In this document: positions 46,801-58,499 of the stretch, one piece after another
Position numbering within the stretch: the first letter of the stretch is position 1
Layout of the letters: each line of letters begins with the position of its first letter
Assembly: GCA_964019055.1 (NCBI GenBank)
Contig: OZ025217.1
Coordinates: forward strand, 6,252,557 to 6,316,556
Origin: Anthopleura xanthogrammica
Taxonomy: Eukaryota; Cnidaria; Anthozoa; Actiniaria; Actiniidae
Reading direction: 5' to 3'
DNA: 64,000 nucleotides
The notes under the pieces: model-generated
Seen by the model: only the letters and a program-made list of their open reading frames with translations
Database searches by the model: none
What the model was told of the DNA's origin: nothing
Program-made: the position numbers and the translations under genes

Positions 46801-49560
46801 ATTCTTTTTCTTTAAGTTTGGATGATTATTTTTCGAATTTTAAGCTAGCCTTAACTACGAACTGCGTATAGTTCATCTTCAAAGACATTGTCTCGTTTTT
46901 GGCTTTTTTTAAAGAAGCTTGATATCAATCGGACTATCGCCTCGTTCTATTCATTACACCTCAGTCAACTAAAAATAGGCCGATAAAATGAAAAACAACG
47001 ATTTTTTTTTTCTTTCACAAAAACATACACGTGGGGTATCAAAAACAAGGCAAAGTTTAATTCAGTGTAAAATTCAACATTGTAAAGTTTACCAAAAGTA
47101 CCCTCCGCATTTTCGTTTCGGCACGAAAACATTTTTATGGGCCAAGAAAAAGATTTTTACACAGTCATAATAGTCGAAGGTAACACTGCCAGGAAAACTT
47201 ATTAAGTGTTGGTCTCATATGGTATATACTCTACGCATTTGCTGCTTTTGAAAACCGGGAATTTTTTCCCCGTTCTCTCAGTCGCTTTAAGGCACCCTCG
47301 TTTGATGCCCATTATAAATTTTCAAAACTAGGAAGTCTCAAAGATTTTTAGTGTTTTTAAATGAAGAAATAATGCTTTAATAATAGACGAAATACAAATG
47401 TCAGGCGATAGTCCGTTGTTTAATGCGAGGCCATCAAAAATATCTTTACATAGTTGGCCGAATTAAGGCCTAATTGGCACAAAAATCATATCGCGACTTC
47501 GTGCAATTTTGAAAACAATAAAAAGCTCTTGAACTTTTGAATATTATTTATGAAAATAGTTCACTAAAGAGGTTCTACAGGTGGAATAAAAAGGAATTCG
47601 ATTTTTCACAACTGTCCGCATCGACTTTTCTTGACGCTCTCTTTGAAATAGCCAAAGACAGAACGTAGCCTTTTCTTGATTCACTATCCCTTTCCGTTTA
47701 GTTGTTTTGTCGTTTCAGTGTTTTTTTCATTTCTTCGTGCTACTCATTACACTTCTTTCATGCTTACAGTAGCAGCTACTAGCGTGCATTCATGACTCGA
47801 TAGATTCACACTACCTATGAACCATTTCTTGAAGATACCAACCTTGCTAGGAATATGGTACAAAAGTCTTAGGAAAGTGAACTAAAACAAGGAAAATTAT
47901 ATTTTCGTAGTGACAATGTTTATCACTAACAGATTAGGAATAGGCGAACTTCCCTCATTAGCATATCAATTGATCTTCAAGCAAAAAAATAATTATAAAC
48001 GAAGGTTATACCTACTCATCACTGAATATTATCGTACCACAATCATAAAATATCGTATAGTATAGAAGTGTGCCCTAAAATTTGAAGAAAAAAAAAAGGG
48101 TACTTGTTCTATATGAATTACCTGATCAGTTATCTTTTGACATTTCATTGTTAATTATTTTTCCTGAACATTCTTTTCGAGAATATAGGATTTCGATATG
48201 ACTTGTAGGGGCTGATGATGGCATACATGGTAGTCTGGCTGTCAAGTTTACTATCCAGCTGTGTACGGCTACTTTACTTTACTTATAATGCAAATTTATA
48301 TGCAAAATTTGAAAGCAAGTAAGCCAAAGATATATGTCTATATTCGTGTTTAATTGTATGAATATCTACGAAGAAAGAGGAAGAGAAAGGCTTGTAATGC
48401 TATCTGTAATGATGGATTGAGAATCCCCGCTTTCACGTTTTTCCCGGAAAAGAAATGAAGTTTAAGTTACAAGCATTCAAACCTATGAAAACAAAAGCCT
48501 TGTTTTCGTGAAAGAAAAAAAAATCGTTGTTTTTCATTTGATCGGCCTTTTTTTAGTTAACAGGGTAATGAGTAGCACGAGGCGATAGCCGACTGCTATC
48601 AAGCTTCTTTTACCAAAAAAAAAAAACAGCCAAAAACGAGACAATGTTTTTGAACTGAAATAAATTTTAATAACTACTACACAGTTTGTAGGTAAGTCTA
48701 GCTTCAATTCGAAAAATAATCATCCAAACTAAGGGAAAAGGTTACTGAAACTACATAATAACCACCTTGATGTTAGCTCAAAAAATATATCAATCTTATG
48801 TTATCAATCAAATAGCCAAAGACAGATTCGCCGTTTAGTTGTTTGCAGTTGAAGGCTAAACTCGGAGGTTATTATCATTAAAGTTAACATTTACTTTGAA
48901 ACATGGTTCGTCATCCATTTCCAGCCTTTCTTGCAATTTATCACTGGTTCTTGTTAACGTTCTGCAGCGACAATTTCGTAATGCCTCCCCCTCCTCCTCG
49001 TACGTATACAATTAATAAATCAACACGAAAATAGAGAAAATTGGGAATTTATTAAGTATAAATTGTGATCTGAAAAATGAGGTAGAACAGAATTACATAT
49101 AACTTACTCGAGGTTAATTTATGAATACTAAATGTATAATCGGCATTGCTCGTTCCTAAATGGCAATTACATGAGTCTTGAAAGACATTATTTGTTTCAA
49201 GAAGGAAAGTATTCACTCTCAAAAGATACTCTTAAAACCTTTACGATAGTTATGGATCCCTAAAGATCCTGTACTGACTTTAAATAAATGATGTGTTGAG
49301 ATGTACAAATCACTCGATCGGTCATTGCGTCCATCTTCGCCAGTAATGTATAGAAATGGCGTGGTTTTGGTATTTTCGAGCTTAACTGTTTTTCCGTGAT
49401 TAGTGGAGAACACTCCTCTCTTACGCTATTATTTATTTATATAGTGTAGACAGCCTAAACGAAAACTAAATTTGTAAATTAACATCCATTATTTCATTAA
49501 CAAGCAGCATTACAAGAAGTAACTAAAGCCAAACCTCCCATCTCATTGCTCTACGCAGCT
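46801..49560. other. Divergent intergenic sequence A4/B5
   Basis: Partly matches the B6/A7 intergenic region in reverse. Between about 47100 and 48100 it holds extra or diverged sequence, including a second partial flank repeat (47650-47970). No gene seen. Confidence 0.5.
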
Positions 49561-49741
49561 CTTTCAAGCAAGGACAAAGACCAAGATACGTGAAGGTTCT
49601 CATCATCAAAGGTACGTTCTGTGATGCTGAGTGTTCCAGCAGAAGATACCGTAATTCAAAGTGACCTAATTCAATTGCTGCCAAATTCCACCATGTTATA
49701 TTGTCACTTTGATTTTCATTTCAGTTGTACTAAGCTCAGCC

Positions 49742-51248
49742 ATGTCCAGGATGAATATGTTTCTGCTACTGGTCGTTTTGGGAGTTATCTGCATGCAGGC
49801 TGCCTACGCAGAGAAAAGAGAAATGCTTGACGAGATTTTGAACAAGCGCTGTAACTGTAAGAAGTTAAGATCAAATATGAGGCTGTAAGGGTAACAAAGA
49901 TGTAGCAAAGAACATTACCTCAACACAATGAAAACCACATTCACAATCACAATCCCGTGCACGCTGTACCAAAATGAACATCAGAAATGAAAAGAGCACC
50001 TCGATATCATATAATATAGGGGAAGTGGCACTGATTTTAAATCACCCCAGCTGAAAAATTGCCCTGTCAAGCTGGACATTTGGTTTGGTCGTTTCCTTTT
50101 AAGCGAATCGAATTTGTATATCGCTACTACTCGAAACAAACCGTAAACAATTGTTTCTTGCATTCTCACGGATATTTGTAGAGAGTGGTTGCCCGTGGAA
50201 AGATCTAAGGAGAGATTTGTAAATGGTGACTGTCTAGAAGAGTAGCTTCACATAAACTTTCACTGAGTAAACCTAAACAAATTGTGAGCCTACGCGTCTG
50301 CAATTCCTCGAAAAGCAGAGTTTTCTTGTCGAATGTGTTTCCAGCGTCGGTATTTTTTCTCTCTTCATTTACCAGAGCCGCGACAACTGAGCTAACAAGC
50401 GAACAAGCGGAGACGTAAACAAGATCCCGGCTATGGGTTGTAAACGGAGAACAGTGCTTGGAAATAGTTGAAACTGACGGAACTTTATTAATTGGCTCAA
50501 ATCAAAGTAAATTTCACTCCAACATTTCAGTAGATCCAAGTCTTATCAACACCAAGTGAAAATGGGACACTTCCCCCCATAGCAAGAACCATAAGTTGGA
50601 TTTTCTCAAAAGAAGCGATGGCCGAGCGATTTAACTGAATAAATTCCTTAATACGATCCGAACAATGTCAAGACTTCAAGAGAGCACATTAACCAAAAAA
50701 TTGAAATTTGAAAACAAAAGTATGGCGCCGTTCTGTATGAATATGATATCAAAGGCGATTTTATAATCATGAGAGGTGGTTAGTTAGTATGAGGTGAGGG
50801 CACGGAGGGTGGTCACTGTTAGAACCTGTCAGGGTTTCTTTTTGTCATCATTGGTTGTTTTACTTTCCTTCGATATTGGTTTGTAAGGTTGAAGTGTGGA
50901 GAAATGGGACCGCCATTTAAAGTGGTCGTCTGTAAAATTTTTAGAGGTAATTATTAAGGCAGCACTTTCTCGTCAGTTATTTTAATTAAGACCCTAAGTG
51001 ATGGTCCGCCAAAAGTGAATTGAACCACGATATCCCGCACGAAAGTCCGATTAGCTCAACCAACTTAGCCAACCGGTTGGCGGTTGAATCCTTGTTGATG
51101 GAGGTTGACTTTCAATATTTGTTTTTGATTGAATAGTCATAGATGACTGTATTGGGTATTGCGAAGACAGGAACGTTACTTGTGCCTCTAGTTATCACAA
51201 TTGTGGGAGAGAATTTTCGTGTCCCGGTTGTCGCAACAGATGTTGTTG
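49742..51248 (+). CDS. Type B secreted cysteine-rich peptide precursor (B5)
   Basis: Exon 2 starts at 49725 and codes 49742-49850. Exon 3 codes from 51143 to at least 51248, and reading on would stop at 51318. Exon 3 is identical in sequence to those of B2 and B6, whereas exon 2 differs (propeptide ...DEILNKR). Eight Cys, same spacing as B2. The exon 2 donor is the weak GTAACT with GTAAGA 6 bp downstream; the upstream one is homologous to the type A donor and gives an even Cys count. The TATA-like position reads TTACAAG. The intron is about 1.3 kb. Confidence 0.66.
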
Positions 51249-51989
51249 GTACGTATTAACGTATTGTTTATATTACAATGGCCGTTTTGATACAAGTTTT
51301 AGAAAAGTGCTGAAATAGCTCCGGGATCGCCTGGGGTGTCAATCTTAATTCGAATTGTCCTTTAGGAGATTAGTTAGAGTGAAAACACTAAACCCGTGAA
51401 ATAGATATTAGACTAATACACTTTAGAAGACAAAAATCCCATTGTTTTCTTTTGTGTTTATTTGACTATTACACTTTTACAAACAATTTTTATTTCACGG
51501 GTTAAGTGACTTCACTCTTACTTTACGAATACGAGCGGTTTCTTATAAACCGATTAAAAAGGCGTTCCCTCAGTAGGGGTGGTTTTTAGGAGGAATTTCT
51601 TGCTAGACCACTATCGCTCTGACTCCCCGACATCGTTTTTCTCATGATAGTAATTGGCAAAATTCTTCGGCGGTTGCATTTGCTCTTAAAAAATAGTGGC
51701 AAATCAAAAGATATAATGCTTGCAATCTAAATACTGTAGTAGCTAATAACCATTTTACTTTCTCTAGTCCTGACCAATAGGAAAACACCAAGTTAACTGG
51801 CCGATCGTAAAGAAGTGATGAGACCCATCTACTGAACAAGATAGACAAAAGATTAACTTAATGATAAATCATTATCAAAGATAACGAAATAAATTAATGA
51901 TATTGATTCTTTCGGTAACGGCCAAGATCGACCAGCAATGCGTGAGAAACGTAAACTAAAAATTCAATAAAAGTTGCAGTACGTCAAAC

Positions 51990-52140
51990 ACATTGCTATT
52001 TCCATTGTGACCTTTGAACTCGACATGATAAATGTATTATCGGTAGGTAAAAAGTTTACACGATATCAAAGATTGGCTGAGGGCTCTCGGCCAATCAGAA
52101 GCGATATAGTGATTAAAATGTATATTAATATAAGTTATGT
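51990..52140. mobile_element. MITE fragment related to 55100-55230
   Basis: Shares GAACTCGACATGATAAATG...GGTAGGTA and the 'ggctgagggc...ggccaatcagaagcga' block with the element at 55045-55370, in different arrangement. Non-coding. Confidence 0.65.
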
Positions 52141-53304
52141 TGCAAAATAGGAAAGATGACGCGAGCAGGTTGCATGAAATGGTTGTAGGCATAAGGTGTA
52201 CCGTCTAAATCGGCCTTAAGATTTCGCAACAGACTGTGACTTGTATCAAATATTTTGTATTTGATACAAATAGAATTTTTATGGTTGTCTTGGATAGTTT
52301 AAGTAACGTAATTGTGATACGTAGCAGCAACATCCGGGGATATGATGAGGTGTCATAGCATTGCCTGACATTGATATCCCCTATAGGGTGTATATATATA
52401 TCCAGCCAGGCGTGACAGCGTGATCAGTCTGTTGCGAAATCTTACAGTCAACAAGTCATTTTCAATCCCTCCTCCACCCCTATCTCCTCCCTCTCATGTT
52501 TTCTCACGTGGTGCTGCTGTTAGGTAGCCGTTTTTTTAGCCCTTACCTTTACTTGGGGAAAGTGTTATTGTACAAATCTGTTATTTGTACAATGTTCATG
52601 TTTTATGACATATTTTAATCTTTATAATAAAAGGCTATGGCTGGATTGCCCATGGCAAATTTAGGCCAATTTTGAGTATGGTGATTATTCTGTTTTGAAT
52701 AAGCCCAAGTAAACGAGCTTCCGGTGAAGCAGCATTCTTTGACATTTATCAATTCTATATCCATGAGCAAACATAAAAGCGATATTTTAGGCTTTGAATT
52801 TTTGTTTTTGATCCCATTTCAAGAAAAAAGGCTAAGACTTAGTAAAAAGACTTAGTTCTTTGAAAAAATATATCTGACGGCCAGCGAGCCTCACGAAAGG
52901 AATTCTGATGTCAAAACAAGATTCCATATTTCATAATCATATGGATATTTTGACATTTTTATAGATAATTTATTTTAATGTTGAATAAAATATGAAAAAC
53001 GAATACATATCACATTAAATATTTGCTATTTTTTATATTTTATTTTTTTTATGGATAAGCTTATGTTTTTCTAAAATATTTCGCTCGATAATAAAGTTAA
53101 GAATAAATCTGAAAAAAACTTTTCAAAGACCAACTTACTAACAAAGAAAATTATTATCTTGCATTAATGAATATGTCTCTTTTTACATGTGAAGTTCAAT
53201 TGAATGTAAGCTTAAGCTTATGATATTTTTCGACAATTTTCAGTGTAGTTCACTTTCGACCTAAAAAACTTATAACTTAAGATTTGCTGAATAAAATCCT
53301 TTGT
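52141..53304. other. AT-rich centre of IR2, no gene seen
   Basis: Contains a perfect 20 bp inverted repeat, TAAGATTTCGCAACAGACTG at 52217-52236 and its complement at 52425-52444, bounding a 228 bp block that ends next to a TA run. No coding frame of interest. Confidence 0.55.
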
Positions 53305-54363
53305 TCTATTTATTTATTTATTTATATTTATTTTGTGATTCGCCCAAGGGCAGGTGATAATACAATAGGACTCTAGGTCCCCTATATGATACTAACACCC
53401 AAACCCAACCCCAAATATGAAAAAAATGGAAAACTAATCCCAACCCAAAATACCCATTAAAAGAATTATAGATATAGGAAAAGGAAAATGTAACGACAAT
53501 TAGCAACTACAGATAGTCATACGATTAACTCTACGACATTTAGGACAAATTAACTTATATGAACGTGTATTATCTCCATCAAATACTAATTTAAGCCTTT
53601 CAAAGAAGAAATACTTTAACTTATTTTTAAAAGAGGAAATGGAAGCCTGTGACTTAATGTTATCTGGTATGGCATTCCATAAATTAGCTAGACGATTGAA
53701 GAAGGAATCGCGAAACAAACAAGTTTTGAAAGGCGGCGTATTAAGATAAATGCCTGAGCTGCCACGGCGGGATTTGCTATTGCAGTACTGAATGTAATTG
53801 TGAATATTTAAATTAATATCACCAGACTTGCATTTAAAGAAAAATACTAGGTCGAGGTACTCGAGCCAATAGTTGAGCGGTAATAGCCTTAGGCGCAGTA
53901 ACCTATCCTTATAACTAAGGGTATCTGATTTGCAAATAAACTTGGTGGCCCGTCTTTGAGTCTTTTCGACTAACATGAGGTCTTGGATTATGGATTGAGG
54001 GGCCCATACCTGGGATGCATAGCAAAAATAACTACGCACTAAAGATGTATATAACAAAATTAAAGTCTTAGTGTTCAGTAAAGAAAAGCAGTTCCTTTTG
54101 ATGAATCCCATCTTTCTGTTGGCTTTAGAGACAATTACTGTTAAATGATTGTTCCAGGTGAGATCTTTTGTGATTGTAATACCAAGATCTTTTTCTTTCA
54201 TTACCACTTCCACTTTGGTGCCATTAATGGTGTAGAGTCTAGCAGGACTTGCTTTCTTTCTACTGATTCGTAAGTTGTGGCACTTGGATGGCTGAAAGTA
54301 GATTTCGTTTTCGACGGACCAAGAGTTAAGTGCTGACAGATCAGTTTGTATACATGTATTCAT
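53305..54363 (-). pseudogene. LINE reverse transcriptase C-terminal half with 3' end
   Basis: A 287-codon frame (53500-54363) encodes the part of a jockey/CR1-like RT after the catalytic core. It includes KEKDLGITITKDLTWNNHL, LLYTSLVRSYFCYASQVWAP and RRATKFICK, and ends in a Cys-containing tail (CPKCRRVNRMTICSC). A 3' untranslated part and a short (AAATA)n-type tail at 53305-53330 follow. The 5' end is truncated, typical of LINE insertion. Confidence 0.85.
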
Positions 54364-54689
54364 ATGTTCTACAATCTATAATTATTTTTTTTGGAATTGA
54401 AAAGTTTTCTAATGCTTTTGAAGGCTTAAAATAATGGTTTTTCTTTTAGTTTTTCCTTCTGGGTTCTGGTAAAATCAGAAGAAGTGGTAACGCTGTAACC
54501 GGCGTTATGCCGCGTCACACAATTGTTACGTTTTTAGCACTATATATACTATTTATGGGAGCTCCGCTTTTAGGCAGTGCCTAAATCTATATATTAGTAT
54601 TATCTTAATCACTCCTCTTTAGAGAACGCTAATTCATCCAATAGATATTTCCATTCTCCTCATAACAGGTATCGAGGTAGTTTTGAATG

Positions 54690-55045
54690 CAATGCCAATT
54701 ATGCGAATCCATTGCTAAGTGTTCTACAATTATCAATATCACAGGCTAGAACCGTACTAAGTAACCTCGAACCAAATAAGGTTACAGGGTGAGGCCCTCA
54801 CCGCTGTCTGTCTCCTAGGGTGCTTAGAGAATGTGCTGACGCTCCCTCTCCATCGCTCTGCTCCTTATTCAATACGTTTTTATATTCAGGCATGCTTCCA
54901 TTGGGTTTCAAAGAAGCCAATGTCATTTCTGTTTGTAAGAAAGGTAATAAGGATTTTGTTGGTAATTATTGTTCAATTTCCTTGTTATTGTGTACTAGCA
55001 AAGTGCTGGAGAGATGTGTTCTCGATATTATTTTTCCTATTTTGC
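54690..55045 (+). pseudogene. LINE reverse transcriptase N-terminal relic, part 1
   Basis: Encodes LEPNKVTG, SLCSLFNTFLYSG and VCKKGNKDFVGNYCSISLLL...KVLERCVL, the opening of a LINE RT domain, with one early stop. It continues at 55370 after a foldback insertion. Confidence 0.75.
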
Positions 55046-55369
55046 AACTTATATTTATATACAATTTAATCGCTAACTCGCTTCTGATTGGCCGATAGCC
55101 CTCAGCCAATCTTTGATATAGTGTGAACTCGACATGATAAATGTATTATCGGTAGGTATTACCTACCGATAATACATTTATCATGTCGAGTTCAAAGGTC
55201 ACAATGGAAATGGCAATGTGTTTGCTATTTTTTCGAAAGCAGAATTAAATCATTATTCTATTTTTACAAAATGTATAATAAAACAATTATTGGATTCGGT
55301 TTTCGCATGATATCGTAAATATCAAGACTTCGGCCGTTTTATCTGCCGAAGCCGTATTATCTCAAGCAT
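55046..55369. mobile_element. Foldback MITE inserted in the LINE RT
   Basis: Interrupts the RT frame between VLERCVL... and HGFVKG. It contains a 34 bp perfect inverted repeat with a single-base spacer (55125-55158 and 55160-55193), starting GAACTCGACATGATAAATG. Related fragment at 51990-52140. Confidence 0.7.
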
Positions 55370-55545
55370 GGTTTTGTCAAGGGCAGGTCGTATACCACAC
55401 AGTTGGTTGATGTCTTGCACCGTACTGGGAAGATCCTTGACTCATCTGGTCAAGTCGATATGTTGTATCTAGATTTTTTGAAGGCTTTTGATTCGGTGCC
55501 TCACAACCTACTCCTGTTCAAACTTTTAAAAACCCTTTCATATGA
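55370..55545 (+). pseudogene. LINE reverse transcriptase relic, part 2
   Basis: Resumes the RT domain with HGFVKGRSYTTQLVDVLH and LYLDFLKAFDSVPHNLL, which contains the first catalytic Asp region (DFLKAFDSV). It ends near 55545, before the xxDD motif. Confidence 0.75.
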
Positions 55546-56495
55546 AAGCGTGCAATTGAAATTTGAATATAGTTAAGTTTTCAGAATGGGATAGTTTGAA
55601 CTCAACACTCATTTAGTGTAAACGATGGCGAGCAGCAACGATGATCTCCCGAGGGAGAGGTATAGTAAAGGGGTGGGAATTTGTGAGTTTTGGTATAAAA
55701 AGCGGTAGCTTTTCTTCAAACGTATATAAAAGGGATACCTTTTTAGGGTAAAGATATATGAAAGGGATATCTTTTCAGAAAAAAAGGTATATAAAAGGGG
55801 TACCTTTTGCTGAAATTTGGTATACTAATTTTACTTGGTTAAGATAATACAGAAACTTTATCAGCTTGGATCGGAAGGGTTATAATCACGCTTATCAGAC
55901 TCGTACGCAGTCGTTACTTAAGTCACTTTACTCATGATGGAATATGTGAAAGTGATTTACGGCAGGCAAGGGCTTCGCTTGAGGCACCGCGGATCCACCA
56001 AATCCTTCCCATCAACCAAAGAGCGAGGAAGGGAAGAGAATGGGTAAGAGTCTGCGCTAGCTTGCACGGCAAGAGGAAAGAAACGATGGCTTTCTTGTAA
56101 ATATATTCTCGTATGATTTTTGATTTTGCACGGATAATATATTAAGACTCCCATTGATTCATTGGGTCTAACACAGTTTCTTCTTATTCACGTATCTAGA
56201 AAGTTGCTGTGAGTATGCGTTAAATACATGATCACACTTGATCACACTTGATCACACTTGATCACACTTGATCACACAATACCCAGAAATGTAACAGGAC
56301 GAGCTAACACGTCATCACACTGGAGTTTGAGAATCCAGAACAGTCAGCTCAATATATTTGACTTCAGATTCAGCCTCATCACTAGAATCTTACTTTAATT
56401 CGTATTCGAATACAGAGTTCTAAGATTCTTCATTTCATTTTTTACTTCGCAGAAACCAAAGCGTGTAAGTTTAATGAGCACAAGCAGCCTTGACG
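55546..56495. other. Spacer with short tandem repeats, no gene seen
   Basis: Includes three or so copies of a TATATAAAAGGGGTACCTTTT-like unit (about 55720-55820) and four copies of TTGATCACAC (about 56228-56275). From 55850 it matches the B2 flank at 23090. Confidence 0.6.
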
Positions 56496-57215
56496 TTCTG
56501 CAACTTTTATTGAATTTTTAGTTTACGTTTCTCATGCATTGCTGGTCGATCTTGGCCGTTACCGAAAGAATCAATATCATTAATTTATTTCGTTATCTTT
56601 GATAATGATTTATCATTAAGTTAATCTTTTGTCTATCTTGTTCAGTAGATGGGTCTCATCACTTCTTTACGATCGGCCAGTTAACTTGGTGTTTTCCTAT
56701 TGGTCAGGACTAGAGAAAGTAAAATGGTTATTAGCTACTACAGTATTTAGATTGCAAGCATTATATCTTTTGACTTGCCACTATTTTTTAAGAGCAAATG
56801 CAACCGCCAATTACTATCATGAGAAAAACGATGTCGGGGAGTCAGTGCGATAGTGGTCTAGTAAGAAATTCCTCCTAAAAACCACCCCTACTGAGGGAAC
56901 GCCTTTCTAGTCGGTTTATAAGAAACCGCTCGTACTCGTAAAGTAAGAGTGAAGTCACTTAACTCGTGAAATAAAAATTGTTTGTAAAAGTGTAATAGTC
57001 AAATAAACACAAAAGAAAACAATGGGATTTTTGTCTTCTAAAGTGTATTAGTTTAATATCTATTTCACGGGTTTAGTGTTTTCACTCTAACTAATCTCCT
57101 AAAGGACAATTCGAATAAAGAGTGACACCCCAGGCGATCCCGGAGCTGTTTCAGCACTTTTCTAAAACTTGTATCAAAACGGCCATTGTAATATAAACAA
57201 TACGTTAATACGTAC

Positions 57216-58274
57216 CAACAACATCTGTTGCGACAACCGGGACACGAAAATTCTCTCCCACAATTGTGATAACTAGAGGCACAAGTAACGTTCCTGTCTT
57301 CGCAATACCCAATACAGTCATCTATGACTATTCAATCAAAAACAAATATTGAAAGTCAACCTCAATCAACATAATGATTCAACCGCCAACCGGTTGGCTC
57401 AGTTAGTTGCGTGCGGGATATCGTGGTTCAATCCCCTTGCCGGACCAACACTTAGGTTCTTAATTAAAATAACTGAGAAGAAAGTGCTGCCTTAATAATT
57501 ACCTCTAAAAATTTGACGGACGACCACTTTAAACGGCGGTCCCGTTTCTCCACACTTCAACCTTACAAACCAATATCGGAGGAAAGTAAAAAATTTGAAA
57601 AAAAAAAAATTTGACGGACGACCACTTTAAATGGCGCTCCGTTTACATCCAATAGCCGGGATCTTGTGGATCTGGAAACACACTCGACAAGAAAACCCTG
57701 CATTTCGAGGAATTGCAGACATGTAGGCTCACAATTTGGTTAGGTTTACTCAGTGAAAGTTTATGTGAAGCTACTCTTCTAGACAGTCACCATTTACATA
57801 TCTCTCCTTAGATCTTTCGTTGGGCAACCACTCTCTACAAATATCCGTGAGAATGCAAGAAACGATTGTTTACGGTTTGTTTCGAGTAGTAGCGATATAC
57901 AAATTCGATTCGCTTAAAAGGAAACGACCAAACCAAATGTCCAGCTTGACAGGGCAATTTTTCAGCTGGGGTGATTTAAAATCAGTGCCACTTCCCCTAT
58001 ATTATATGATATCGAGGTGCTCTTTTCATTTCTGATGTTCATTTTGGTACAGCGTGCACGGGATTGTGATTGTGAATGTGGTTTTCATTGTGTTGAGGTA
58101 ATGTTCTTTGCTACATCTTTGTTACCCTTACAACCTCATATTTGATCTTAACTTCTTACAGTTACAGCGCTTGTCCAAAACCTCGTGAAGCATTTCTCTT
58201 TTCTCTGCGTAGGCAGCCTGCATGCAGATCACCCCCAAAACGACCAATAGCAGAAACATATTCATCCTGGACAT
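57216..58274 (-). CDS. Type B secreted cysteine-rich peptide precursor (B6)
   Basis: Exon 2 (from 58291) codes from Met 58274 to 58166; exon 3 codes from 57321 to at least 57216. Reading past Trp would stop at 57065, giving a longer tail than in B2 or B5. The mature exon is identical to B2 and B5, with eight Cys. The propeptide has His for Asp (...LHEVLDKR). The intron is short (about 0.85 kb). The gene is divergent from A7, 4 kb away. Confidence 0.66.
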
Positions 58275-58499
58275 GGCTGAGCTTAGTACAACTGAAATGA
58301 AAATCAAAGAAACAATATAACATGATGGAATCTGGCAGCATTTGAATTGGGTCACTTTGAATTACGGTATCTTCTGCCGGAACACTCAGCATGACAGAAC
58401 GTACCTTTGATGATGAGAACCTTCACGTATCTTGGTCTTTGTCCTTGCTTGAAAGAGCTGCGTAGAGCAATGAGATGGAAGGTTTGGCTTACTTCTAAT

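Larger units (their letters stand above)
44137..51989 (+). repeat. Left arm of inverted repeat IR2 (A4/B5 module)
   Basis: Mirror image of 56496-64000. It carries A4 on the minus strand and B5 on the plus strand. Gene regions match closely, while the middle (about 47-49 kb) differs by indels. The right arm runs to the window end, so IR2 probably continues. Confidence 0.88.
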
